A stretch of 34,406 nt of DNA from positions 1 to 34,406 of the forward strand of contig NZ_FQTQ01000051.1 of the NCBI RefSeq assembly GCF_900128525.1. Reading direction: 5' to 3'. Under the pieces are notes generated by a model, which worked only from the letters and a program-made list of their open reading frames with translations, was not told where the DNA came from and made no database searches. Of the stretch, positions 26,603 to 34,406 are shown piece by piece (within the stretch, counting starts at the first letter, position 1; each line of letters begins with the position of its first letter). Source of the stretch: a methanotrophic endosymbiont of Bathymodiolus puteoserpentis (Logatchev). Its GTDB lineage: Bacteria; Pseudomonadota; Gammaproteobacteria; Methylococcales; Methylomonadaceae. The position numbers and the translations under genes were made by a program.

Positions 26603-27748
26603 TTAACGATTAATAGTGTGATGGCCGCCTTGCTCGTTATCAAGACTGGCTAAACTAATATCTTCATCAGAGTCAGAAAAGTCAGTAGGTGAGCCTAGCT
26701 TAATCATTAAGCGAACTTCATTTTTAGAGTCAGCAGAATTAATAGCATCATCATAGCTGATTTTTCCTTCGGAGTATAAATCAAATAAAGCTTGATCAAA
26801 GGTGTGCATGCCTAGTTCGCGCGAGCTTTGCATTAGTTCTTTGAGTTTATGTACATCGCCTTTACGAATTAAGTCAGAGACTAAAGGTGTGCCTAGTAAA
26901 ATCTCCATTACTGGGTAGCGGCCTTTTCCATCGATTCTGGAAACTAATTGCTGAGCAATAATGCCTTTTAAATTAAGTGATAAATCCATAAAAACTTGTC
27001 GATGCATATCTTCTGGGAAGAAATGCAGGATACGGTCGATGGCTTGATTTGCATTATTAGCATGCAACGTTGCAAGGCATAAATGCCCAGTTTCAGCGAA
27101 AGCAAGGGCGTGCTGCATTGTTTCACGAGTGCGAATTTCGCCGATAAGAATAACATCGGGGGCTTGGCGTAAAGTGTTTTTTAGTGCGACTTCATAAGAT
27201 TCGGTATCCATGCCGACTTCTCGTTGCGTAATAATACAGCCTAAATGTGGATGGACAAACTCAATAGGGTCTTCAATGGTAATAATATGCCCTGTGCTAT
27301 GTTCGTTACGATATTTAATTAAAGAGGCAAGTGAGGTGGATTTACCTGTGCCTGTTGCACCAACAAATAAAACTAAGCCGCGCTTCTCCATGACCACTTC
27401 TTTAAGAATAGTGGGTAGGTGTAGGCTATCAGAATCGGGTATATTGGTTTCAATGCGCCTGAGAACCATCCCCGCCGCATCTCTTTGGGTAAAGGCGCTA
27501 ACTCTGAAGCGTCCTAAGCCTTTGCGACTAATAGCGAAATTACATTCTTTAGTATTATCAAAGTCATCGCGCTGACGCTGGGTCATAATGCTTTTAACTA
27601 CTTTTAAGGCTTGCTCCTCTGTTAATGCCGTTTTAGATACATCCGTCAGAGTTCCATTAATTTTTAAAGTAGGGGGGCGGCCAGCGGTAATGAATAAGTC
27701 TGATGCTTTTTCCTTACACATTAGTTCCAGTAGTTTGTCGAAATCCAT
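26603..27748 (-). CDS. pilU: Type IV pilus retraction-accessory ATPase PilU
   Basis: Hexameric secretion-type ATPase that helps PilT retract pili, 381 residues. Walker A is GATGTGKST (130-138), followed by the Asp box ITIEDPIEFVHP, Walker B VILIGEIRT and the His box HLCLATLHANNANQAIDRIL. It is placed as PilU rather than PilT because it follows pilT by 20 bp, is longer, lacks the AIRNLIRE motif and has an acidic extended C-terminal tail (DSDEDISLASLDNEQ). Translation is probably helped by an AAAGAGAG ribosome site. Confidence 0.94.
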   Translation of the reverse strand: MDFDKLLELMCKEKASDLFITAGRPPTLKINGTLTDVSKTALTEEQALKVVKSIMTQRQRDDFDNTKECNFAISRKGLGRFRVSAFTQRDAAGMVLRRIETNIPDSDSLHLPTILKEVVMEKRGLVLFVGATGTGKSTSLASLIKYRNEHSTGHIITIEDPIEFVHPHLGCIITQREVGMDTESYEVALKNTLRQAPDVILIGEIRTRETMQHALAFAETGHLCLATLHANNANQAIDRILHFFPEDMHRQVFMDLSLNLKGIIAQQLVSRIDGKGRYPVMEILLGTPLVSDLIRKGDVHKLKELMQSSRELGMHTFDQALFDLYSEGKISYDDAINSADSKNEVRLMIKLGSPTDFSDSDEDISLASLDNEQGGHHTINR

Positions 27749-27768
27749 GTGGCTCTCTTTGAGTTTAA

Positions 27769-28806
27769 TTAACGGAAAAGGTCTTTACTAACCGCTTTAC
27801 CTTGCGCAGCTTTAGATGTGATTTTTCTAGCATCTACTAGCTCTTTAAGGTTTTGGTCTAATGTTTGCATACCATCACGGCGGCCTGTCTGAATCGCAGA
27901 ATACATTTGTGCCACTTTTGCTTCACGAATTAAGTTACGAATAGCAGGTGTCCCGACCATAATTTCATGAGCGGCAATACGTCCACCACCAACTTTCTTA
28001 AGTAAAGTTTGTGAAATGACCGCTTGCAAAGACTCAGAAAGCATAGAGCGAATCATATCTTTTTCGGCGGCTGGAAATACGTCAATAACACGGTCAATAG
28101 TTTTTGCAGCTGACGTAGTATGTAAGGTACCAAACACTAAATGCCCCGTCTCAGCTGCCGTTAAAGCAAGACGAATAGTTTCTAAATCACGCATCTCACC
28201 AACCATAATAATGTCTGGATCTTCTCGTAAAGCTGAGCGCAATGCATTGTTAAAGCTTTGTGTATCTCGATGAACTTCACGCTGGTTGATAAGAGACTTC
28301 TGGCTGTTGTGGACAAATTCTATCGGGTCTTCAACGGTTAGAATATGTTCGTAGCGGTTTTGGTTAATATGGTCGATCATTGCCGCAAGAGTGGTTGATT
28401 TACCAGAACCTGTTGGACCGGTCACGAGAACTAAGCCACGTGATTTTTCAGTTAGTTCAGAAAAAAATCTAGGGGCATTTAAGTCTTCGAGGGATAAAAT
28501 ATCGGAAGGAATAGTTCTGAAAACAGCCGCAGCGCCACGCTCTTGATTAAAAGCATTGACACGAAAACGAGCTAAACCAGGTAAGGCAAAAGAGAAATCA
28601 GTTTCAAAAAATTCTTCATAATCACGACGTTGCTTATCATTCATTATATCGTAAATTAAAGCATGTACTTCTTTGTGATCAAAGGCATCGATATTAACCC
28701 GACGAATATCACCATCGACACGAATCATAGGCGGTAGGCCAGCAGATAGATGTAAATCTGAGGCTTTGTTTTTAACAGAAAACGCGAGTAATTCAGAAAT
28801 ATCCAT
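27769..28806 (-). CDS. pilT: Type IV pilus retraction ATPase PilT
   Basis: Main motor that depolymerises the pilus and drives twitching, 345 residues, the usual length. Walker A is GPTGSGKST (130-138). The Asp box (LTVEDPIEFVHNSQKSLINQ), Walker B (IIMVGEMRDLETIR) and His box (HLVFGTLHTTSAAKTIDRVI) are present. The C-terminal AIRNLIREAK, required for retraction in PilT, is intact. AGGAG lies five bases before the ATG. pilT-pilU divergent from yggS is a conserved gammaproteobacterial arrangement. Confidence 0.96.
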   Translation of the reverse strand: MDISELLAFSVKNKASDLHLSAGLPPMIRVDGDIRRVNIDAFDHKEVHALIYDIMNDKQRRDYEEFFETDFSFALPGLARFRVNAFNQERGAAAVFRTIPSDILSLEDLNAPRFFSELTEKSRGLVLVTGPTGSGKSTTLAAMIDHINQNRYEHILTVEDPIEFVHNSQKSLINQREVHRDTQSFNNALRSALREDPDIIMVGEMRDLETIRLALTAAETGHLVFGTLHTTSAAKTIDRVIDVFPAAEKDMIRSMLSESLQAVISQTLLKKVGGGRIAAHEIMVGTPAIRNLIREAKVAQMYSAIQTGRRDGMQTLDQNLKELVDARKITSKAAQGKAVSKDLFR

Positions 28807-28933
28807 AAAGGCTCCTAGCGGGCAGGGGATAATATAAAGAAAAGAGATTACTTATACCATAGCTTATGTCTTTAATTTTTTAAAGGAGTAGTGTCTAATA
28901 ATGCTAACTAATTTTATCGTAAATCATTAAGTA

Positions 28934-29617
28934 ATGACCCTAATAGCTAAGAAATTATCTTCCATTCTTCATCAAATTCACTCGGCTGAACTGCAAGCGC
29001 AACGTAAAAGCGATTCAGTGGCGTTGTTAGCGGTTAGCAAAACTAAACCGTGTATCGACTTGATACGAGCTTATCAAGCAGGGCAACGTCATTTTGGTGA
29101 AAGTTATTTGCAAGAAGCATTACTAAAACAAAAAGAATTAGCTAACTATCAGATTACATGGCACTTTATTGGTCCGATTCAGTCGAATAAAACACGAGCT
29201 ATTGCCGAACATTTTGCTTGGGTGCATAGTGTTGATCGCTTAAAAATTGCTCAACGTCTCAGTGAACAGCGCCCCGCTCGTATGTCTCCATTAAATATTT
29301 GTATCCAAGTTAATATTAGCAATGAAGTGACTAAATCGGGGTTTTCTTTGGCTGAGTTGCCTGAAGCTATTAAGAGAATTAGTTTTTTACCAAATATTAA
29401 ATTACGTGGTGTAATGGCTATTCCTCAGCCAGAAACTGATTTTGCTCTACAAAGAATGCCTTACCGACAATTATACCAGGCAGTAAAGGCACTTAATAAA
29501 CCAGAGTTAGACACTTTTTCTTTTGGTATGACGGGAGATTTAAACGCAGCAATAGTGGAAGGGGCAACTATCGTTAGAGTTGGTTCGGCGATTTTTGGTG
29601 CTAGGGTGTATAAATAA
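28934..29617 (+). CDS. yggS: YggS-family pyridoxal phosphate homeostasis protein
   Basis: A PLP-binding protein without known catalytic activity that balances the PLP pool and amino acid levels, 227 residues. LLAVSKTKP carries the PLP lysine (K36). FGESYLQEALLKQ, WHFIGPIQSNKTR, and GMTGDLNAAIVEGATIVRVG at the end are family signatures; the last is usually GMSxDxxxAI. It is divergent from pilT with a 127-bp gap. The proC gene that often follows it is absent; a PepSY-like gene follows after 27 bp. Confidence 0.94.
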   Translation: MTLIAKKLSSILHQIHSAELQAQRKSDSVALLAVSKTKPCIDLIRAYQAGQRHFGESYLQEALLKQKELANYQITWHFIGPIQSNKTRAIAEHFAWVHSVDRLKIAQRLSEQRPARMSPLNICIQVNISNEVTKSGFSLAELPEAIKRISFLPNIKLRGVMAIPQPETDFALQRMPYRQLYQAVKALNKPELDTFSFGMTGDLNAAIVEGATIVRVGSAIFGARVYK

Positions 29618-29644
29618 TTTATTTAATGCTAAAAGGAGCTAATT

Positions 29645-30203
29645 ATGTTTAGTTTAAAACGTATTTTTTTAATAAAAGCACATATGATTATTGCTGCTTT
29701 TATTTTGCCCGTTGCACTTATGTTTTTTATCACCGGAGCACTTTATACATGGGGAGTAAAAGGAGGGTATTCGAGTGATACTTATATTTTACAACTGCAG
29801 CAACCTATGCAGCGGAATAAAGAATGGCTGACCGAAAAAGTAATGAATGAGTTAGCACAGCGCTCTATTGCTCTGCCGTCAGGTCAGGCAAAATTAAAAA
29901 CGGCTGGGAACTCTTTTTATTTTGAATGGACGGGATCTGAGGTTGATGTACTGTTAGAGCCGCGCGTACACTCGCTGGAGGCTAACTTAACGATAAAAAG
30001 GACGACGTTGCACCGTTTTTTTGTGCAATTACATAAAGCTAAGGGGGGGGGTAGCGTTTAAGGTTTATGCAGCTATATTATCGGTTTGCCTGTTATTTCT
30101 CTTTGTCGTTATGGCCTGGCAAATAGTTAAATATCGTCCTTTACTACTAAGCTCCTTTTGCATGGGACTGATATTGTTTATTGTTTTAGCCAGTATTAGT
30201 TAA
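29645..30203 (+). pseudogene. PepSY-like membrane protein split by a G9 tract
   Basis: Two frames together make one plausible membrane protein. The first (29645-30061, 138 codons) has an N-terminal helix (HMIIAAFILPVALMFFITGA), a soluble domain and LHRFFVQLHKAKGG. It then runs out of frame at nine consecutive G (30043-30051) and ends in GSV. The second frame resumes at once as VAFKVYAAILSVCLLFLFVV and a further helix, ending at 30203. Removing one G joins them as KGGVAFK. The layout of helix, soluble part, LHR...K-x-GG, helices resembles PepSY-associated transmembrane proteins, often linked to iron or redox functions. A good ribosome site (AAGGAG) is kept. It may be phase-variable, inactive, or a sequencing error. 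Confidence 0.65.
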
Positions 30204-30286
30204 ATTGCCTGTCGTCATATTCCTGTCATAATCTTAACCTTACAATAGTCATTATATATTTAGAAATTTTATTTGGAGCTGTTATT

Positions 30287-30853
30287 GTGAAAAAAACCTC
30301 ATTCGTCGTTGTTATGCTTTCTTTAGTGTTAGCTTCATGTGTAACTAAACAAGCTGTAGAAAAAACGGCGGTAGTGCCAGTTACTAAGCCAGCAGTCGCC
30401 TACAATGTAAATGATTATTATGTGGTGTATCAGGATGGGCGTATTTATGCCTTTGATGACTTTAAAGTGTACCAAGATTTTCTTGAGCTAGGTGAAACGA
30501 CTTTTCGTTTTACGCGCATAGCAGCGGGTCCTAAAGGCGAAACAGTCGTTTTTGGTTTGCGTAAAGTAGATAAGAAAAAGCCAATGGAAAGCGGTGTAGT
30601 TAATTTATATGACGGCAAAGCTGAAGGTATACCCGTGGGCTTTTACGGTGAGGTTGTTAAAGATGGCCGTGTTTATATATTTAGCGAATGGGCGGATTTA
30701 CAGTCATTTATAAAAGTAGGTGAAGCGACATTCCGTTATACAGATATTGGTGCTGGTCCAAAAGGTGAAACACTTGTTTATGTGTTAAATAAGAGTAATA
30801 AAAAGAAAAAACCAGTTGCATTAATGGCCATATACAAAGCTAAACATAGGTAA
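30287..30853 (+). CDS. Lipoprotein with two internal repeats
   Basis: Not recognised by family. The gene starts with GTG at 30287, eight bases after GGAG. A lipoprotein signal ends LASC, with the lipid-bearing Cys at 18. After a short linker the protein contains two copies of a module of about 50 residues (about 44-93 and 119-169). Each has DGR(I/V)Y.F, a stretch ending (L/V)GE(T/A)TFR(F/Y)T, and an (A/G)AGPKGET motif followed by a hydrophobic strand. The two copies are clearly homologous and lie in the envelope. The C-terminus is lysine-rich. A strong terminator closes the gene. The function is unknown. Confidence 0.75.
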   Translation: MKKTSFVVVMLSLVLASCVTKQAVEKTAVVPVTKPAVAYNVNDYYVVYQDGRIYAFDDFKVYQDFLELGETTFRFTRIAAGPKGETVVFGLRKVDKKKPMESGVVNLYDGKAEGIPVGFYGEVVKDGRVYIFSEWADLQSFIKVGEATFRYTDIGAGPKGETLVYVLNKSNKKKKPVALMAIYKAKHR

Positions 30854-30874
30854 TGTTTGGTGCGGTTCAATTAG

Positions 30875-30902
30875 AAAAAGGGGCTTTTAGCCCCTTTTTT
30901 TT
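30875..30902 (+). terminator. Intrinsic terminator after the lipoprotein gene
   Basis: GGGGCT (30880-30885) pairs with AGCCCC (30889-30894) around TTT, flanked by five A and eight T. It is 21 bp after the stop codon. Confidence 0.88.
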
Positions 30903-31007
30903 GTGGTTTTTTAAATAGGTGGGTTTTGAACTTAATCTGCCTAGCTGCTTTTAGTTGCCTGGTAAATCAGCGATAATCTATATTTTAAGGTATAGACAGG
31001 CAAAATT

Positions 31008-31145
31008 ATGAGTGTATATGTAACAAGTAAAAAGGTAAGGTATATTACATCGGTGATTTTTGTATTATTTATGGCCATTGTCGTGGGCGGTTCATATTTA
31101 GCTCAGCAAGAGAAAGGCACCTCTGAAAGTACTTCAGTTTCTTAA
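31008..31145 (+). CDS. Small single-helix membrane protein upstream of polA
   Basis: A 45-codon frame that begins MSVYVTSKKVRYITS and ends TSVS. A basic N-terminal segment is followed by one hydrophobic helix (about residues 13-31, ITSVIFVLFMAIVVGGSYL) and a short polar tail, so an N-in membrane protein is likely. It ends 11 bp before polA and has its own terminator-isolated start region. The ribosome site is weak (AGACAGG). I know of no named family; the amino acid composition and position argue for a real gene. Confidence 0.5.
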   Translation: MSVYVTSKKVRYITSVIFVLFMAIVVGGSYLAQQEKGTSESTSVS

Positions 31146-31156
31146 TTATCTTACTT

Positions 31157-33877
31157 ATGTCAAAAAAACTACTGTTAATTGATGGTTCGTCATTTTTATT
31201 TCGCGCTTATCACGCTGTTCCTCCCTTAAGTAATGCTGAAGGTATGCCAACTAACGCTATTTTTGGTGTGGCGAGTATGTTGCGCCGATTAATCAGCAAT
31301 CATAAAACTGATTATTTCGCAGTTATATTTGATGCGCCTGGCGGTTCTTTTAGGAATGAGTTATATAGTGAATATAAATCTCATCGCCCCCCTATGCCCG
31401 ATGATTTAAGAGTGCAGATTCAGCCTCTACATGACTTGATTCGGGCAATGGGATTACCTTTAATTATGGAAACAGGAGTAGAGGCAGATGATGTTATTGG
31501 TGCGCTCACTCACTTAGCTGTAGATGCAGGGTTTCAGGTGATTATTTCTACAGGTGATAAGGACATGGCACAACTGGTCAGTGACCAGGTAACGTTAGAA
31601 AATACCATGTCTAATACGGTTATGGATGTACAGGGGGTGATTGATAAATTTGGTGTCAGCCCAGAACAGATTATTGATTATTTGGCTTTAATGGGCGATA
31701 GTGCGGACAACATCCCCGGAGTAGCAAAAGTGGGCCCGAAAACAGCTGCAAAATGGTTGGCTCAGTATCAAACCTTAGAAAACCTCATAGCTAATGCCGG
31801 TGAGATTAAAGGTAAAGTGGGGGAGAATTTACGCGCCAGTCTTGATGAGCTAGCCTTATCGAAGCAATTAACAACGATTAAATGCGATTTGGATTTACCG
31901 TATCATATTGACGATCTACGTTGCATCCCAGAAGATAAGCAATTATTGCAAGAGCAGCTGGAGTTATTGGGTTTTAATACTTGGTCAAAAAGTTTGCAAA
32001 ACACCTCTTTTGTATCACATACGCCTTTAACACGCACAATTATGGAAGAAGATACAGGCTCTAAGCCAAGTATTAAATATGAAATGATTGTTACCATGAA
32101 GGCCTTTAATGACTGGCTAGATAAGTTGAAATCTGCAGAATTATTTGCCTTTGACACGGAAACGACTAGTCTTGATTACACGGAGGCAGAGATTGTTGGC
32201 GTGTCGTTTGCCGTTACTGTGGGTGAGGCTGCGTATGTGCCTTTAGCACATGATTATCCTGGCGTTCCTGAGCAATTATCTCGGGATGAGATTTTACAGA
32301 TACTCAAGCCTTTATTAGAAAGCCCTACGCATAAAAAGGTCGGTCAGAATTTAAAATATGATGCTAATGTTTTGGCTAATTATGCGATTGAATTATGTGG
32401 TATAGCACAAGATACCATGCTCGAGTCATACGTTGTGGATAGTACGCGCACTAAGCATAATATGGATGATTTAGCGAAAGTATACTTAAACCGTAGTACC
32501 ATTCATTATGAAGATGTGGCTGGCAAAGGTGCGAAACAAATTGGTTTTGCTGAAGTGCCAATCGAACAGGCGACACAATATGCGGCAGAAGATGCAGATA
32601 TTACGCTAGCGTTACACCAAGTTTTAGCGCCTAAATTAGCTAAGCATAAAAAGTTAGTATCTTTGTATGAAAATATAGAAATACCGATGTTAAGCGTACT
32701 CTCACGTATGGAGCGTACGGGTGTTTTAATTGATAGTAATATGTTGGCACAGCAAAGCATGGAATTGGCTAATCATATTATGGCGATAGAGCAACAAGCG
32801 CACGAGATAGCGGGGCAAAGCTTTAATATTGCTTCACCCAAACAAATTCAAGAAATCTTATATGATAAATTAAACCTGCCAGTTTTAAAGAAAACTCCCA
32901 AAGGCCAGCCTTCTACGGCAGAATCCGTTTTACAGGAGTTAGCGGAAGAGTATCCTTTACCAGAGCTAATTTTAAAACATCGTAGTATGAGCAAGCTAAA
33001 ATCGACTTATACGGATAAATTACCGCTACAGGTCAGTCCTAAAACAGGGCGTGTGCATACCTCGTACCATCAGGCCATTGCTGCAACGGGGCGCTTATCA
33101 TCATCGAATCCGAATTTACAAAATATTCCCGTGCGGAGCCCTGAAGGTCGCAAGATTCGTCAAGCGTTTATTGCCCCTATGGGCTATAAAATTGTTGCAG
33201 CTGATTACTCACAAATTGAATTGCGCATTATGGCACATTTATCGGGTGATGAAGGCTTGTTAGATGCGTTTGCTAAAGGGGAGGATATTCATAAAGCAAC
33301 GGCTGCCGATGTTTTTGATATTAATCTTGAGCAAGTCACAACTGATCTGCGTCGTTCTGCTAAAGCTATTAATTTTGGTTTAATTTATGGCATGTCTTCT
33401 TTTGGTTTAGCAAAGCAATTAGGGGTGGGACGTAAACAAGCACAAGAATATATTGATTTATATTTTGCTCGTTACCCACGTGTTAAACAGTATATGGATG
33501 ATACTCGTGAATTAGCGAAACAGCAGGGTTATGTTGAAACTTTATTAGGGCGGCGCTTATATTTACCGGAGATCCATTCTAAAAATGCAGCTAGACGACA
33601 ATATGCCGAAAGAACAGCGATTAATGCACCGATGCAAGGCACGGCTGCAGATATTATTAAGCTGGCAATGATCGCAACCGATAAGTGGATACAAGATGAC
33701 CAGCCTGACATTAAAATGATTATGCAAGTGCACGATGAATTAGTGTTTGAAATAGCGGAAGCGAAGGTTGATGAGTATAGCTCTAATATTAGGCAATTAA
33801 TGAGTGAGGCAACAAACCTAGATGTACCTTTAGTGGTTGATATAGGGGTTGGTATAAATTGGGATGAAGCGCATTAA
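31157..33877 (+). CDS. polA: DNA polymerase I
   Basis: Replication and repair polymerase of 906 residues with all three domains. The 5'-3' nuclease occupies about 1-290 (LLLIDGSSFLFRAYHAVPPL, METGVEADDVIGAL, MGDSADNIPGVAKVGPKTA). The 3'-5' proofreading domain is intact, with DTET at 333-336 (D333, E335), LKYDANVL and YAAEDAD. The polymerase has motif A DYSQIELR with D683, motif B RRSAKAINFGLIYGMSSFG and motif C VHDE with D860. Proofreading is therefore expected to be active. No terminator is visible in the 41 bp before the interrupted HDOD gene. Confidence 0.98.
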   Translation: MSKKLLLIDGSSFLFRAYHAVPPLSNAEGMPTNAIFGVASMLRRLISNHKTDYFAVIFDAPGGSFRNELYSEYKSHRPPMPDDLRVQIQPLHDLIRAMGLPLIMETGVEADDVIGALTHLAVDAGFQVIISTGDKDMAQLVSDQVTLENTMSNTVMDVQGVIDKFGVSPEQIIDYLALMGDSADNIPGVAKVGPKTAAKWLAQYQTLENLIANAGEIKGKVGENLRASLDELALSKQLTTIKCDLDLPYHIDDLRCIPEDKQLLQEQLELLGFNTWSKSLQNTSFVSHTPLTRTIMEEDTGSKPSIKYEMIVTMKAFNDWLDKLKSAELFAFDTETTSLDYTEAEIVGVSFAVTVGEAAYVPLAHDYPGVPEQLSRDEILQILKPLLESPTHKKVGQNLKYDANVLANYAIELCGIAQDTMLESYVVDSTRTKHNMDDLAKVYLNRSTIHYEDVAGKGAKQIGFAEVPIEQATQYAAEDADITLALHQVLAPKLAKHKKLVSLYENIEIPMLSVLSRMERTGVLIDSNMLAQQSMELANHIMAIEQQAHEIAGQSFNIASPKQIQEILYDKLNLPVLKKTPKGQPSTAESVLQELAEEYPLPELILKHRSMSKLKSTYTDKLPLQVSPKTGRVHTSYHQAIAATGRLSSSNPNLQNIPVRSPEGRKIRQAFIAPMGYKIVAADYSQIELRIMAHLSGDEGLLDAFAKGEDIHKATAADVFDINLEQVTTDLRRSAKAINFGLIYGMSSFGLAKQLGVGRKQAQEYIDLYFARYPRVKQYMDDTRELAKQQGYVETLLGRRLYLPEIHSKNAARRQYAERTAINAPMQGTAADIIKLAMIATDKWIQDDQPDIKMIMQVHDELVFEIAEAKVDEYSSNIRQLMSEATNLDVPLVVDIGVGINWDEAH

Positions 33878-33918
33878 GTGTTGCTTACCTTAACTTTTTA
33901 TAGGATAGAAGCACGCCA

Positions 33919-33993
33919 ATGATAAATGATATAGAAGATAAATTTATTATGTATGTTGAGCGTATGCCGGCTTTTCCTAAAAGTGTACATAAA
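33919..33993 (+). pseudogene. HDOD-type gene, 5' fragment cut by an IS element
   Basis: Twenty-five codons starting MINDIEDKFIMYVERMPAFP remain before the insertion. The pattern of a short acidic lead and then (R/E)MPAFPKSVHK matches the start of HDOD signalling proteins, where LPxLPxxVxxV begins the domain. At 33994 the frame runs into the IS end and stops at 34015-34017 (TAA), leaving 32 codons in total. Any remainder of the gene would lie beyond the insertion, outside this window. Only a short stretch supports the family, so the call is moderate. Confidence 0.5.
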
Positions 33994-34406
33994 GGGTTCT
34001 GTCGCATTCCTGGGTAAATTCTGAGATAATTCCCCCTTATTTCCCAATGTACATAAAATAAAATCATGATCAGCTTTAAAGGGACACACTTTCCCAAAGA
34101 CGTTATTCTTTATGCGGTTTTCTTTTATGTCAGGTATGGCGTTTCGTATCGCGACCTTGAAGAGATCATGGAAGAAAGAGGGGTTAATGTTGATCATGCT
34201 ACGCTCAATCGTTGGGTTATCCGTTATGCGCCAGCCATTGCAGCAAAAGCTCACTCTCAGAAACGAAACACAAATAGATCTTGGCGCATGGATGAAACGT
34301 ATATCAAAGTGAAGGGGAAGTGGGTCTATTTATACCGAGCCGTTGATAGTCAAGGTGATACGCTTGATTTCATGCTGTCTGAGCGCCGTGATGAAGACGC
34401 TGCAAC
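33994..34406 (+). mobile_element. IS6-family insertion sequence, left part
   Basis: The left end begins GGGTTCTGTCGCA, close to the GGTTCTGTTGCA ends common in IS6/IS26-type elements. The transposase starts 72 bp inside. The right end and target duplication lie beyond the window. If the end is at 33994, the eight bases to be duplicated would be TACATAAA (33986-33993). Insertion is within an HDOD-like gene. Confidence 0.8.
34066..34406 (+). CDS. IS6-family transposase, partial
   Basis: DDE transposase cut by the window edge after about 113 residues. The start (MISFKGTHFPKDVILYAVFF) parallels IS26 transposase. The helix-turn-helix part VSYRDLEEIMEERGVNVDHA and TLNRWVIRYAP follows. The first catalytic Asp lies in WRMDETYIKVKGKWVYLYRA, and the second probably in AVDSQGDTLDF. 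The catalytic Glu is beyond the edge, so intactness cannot be judged. I start at ATG 34066, because IS6 transposases begin close to this MxxFKGxHF motif. Confidence 0.9.
   Translation, partial: MISFKGTHFPKDVILYAVFFYVRYGVSYRDLEEIMEERGVNVDHATLNRWVIRYAPAIAAKAHSQKRNTNRSWRMDETYIKVKGKWVYLYRAVDSQGDTLDFMLSERRDEDAA

Noticed and set aside
33898-34254. A 118-codon minus-strand frame across the IS end
   Set aside because: It is the shadow of the transposase, whose plus-strand reading has clear IS6 motifs. It also crosses the IS boundary.
1-34406. A CRISPR array or toxin/defence cassette
   Set aside because: I found no regularly spaced repeats, no cas genes and no restriction or toxin-antitoxin pairs. 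Apart from the IS end and possible left-edge fragment, the genes are mostly core functions.

Overview
The window looks like a chromosomal piece of an AT-rich aerobic gammaproteobacterial (type I) methanotroph. The decisive evidence is a complete pmoC-pmoA-pmoB operon for particulate methane monooxygenase (16920-19870) with its metal-binding residues intact. It sits among core genes in typical gammaproteobacterial order. I cannot name the species.

Layout. 1-1200: a short left edge that may carry a transposase fragment, then a GGDEF diguanylate cyclase. 1231-5575 (minus strand): penicillin-binding protein 1A, a MoxR-type AAA ATPase and a DUF58 protein. 5990-15710 (plus strand): the block pilM-pilN-pilO/P-pilQ-aroK-aroB-damX-like-hemE-DUF411. 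Here pilO and pilP appear as one fused reading frame. 15731-16919: a strong terminator, one unrecognised small exported protein on the minus strand, and about 600 bp of non-coding DNA ending in a near-consensus promoter for pmoCAB. 16920-19948: pmoCAB, with a hairpin in each intergenic spacer and a terminator behind pmoB. 20116-26120: secA, a small DUF465 protein, a structured non-coding stretch with a repeated motif, and glgP with its terminator. 26137-29617: trmL, then pilU and pilT on the minus strand, and the PLP-homeostasis gene yggS. 29645-30902: a PepSY-like membrane gene broken by a nine-G tract, and an internally duplicated lipoprotein. 31008-33877: a 45-residue membrane protein and polA. 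33919-34406: the first 25 codons of an HDOD-type gene cut by an IS6-family insertion sequence that runs off the window.

How the genes work together. PilM/N/O/P/Q form the alignment complex and outer-membrane secretin of type IVa pili, and PilT/PilU retract the pilus. The cyclase may feed surface-behaviour control. PBP1A and the DamX-like SPOR protein act in wall synthesis and division. AroK/AroB and HemE supply chorismate and haem precursors. PmoCAB oxidises methane in intracytoplasmic membranes, and SecA exports proteins such as PmoB.

I see no clearly undescribed multi-gene system. The observations most worth following are the PilO-PilP fusion, the nine-G frameshift, the tandem structured element before glgP, the pmo spacer hairpins, a terminator whose loop reads TATAAT, and the HDOD gene cut by an IS6-type element.
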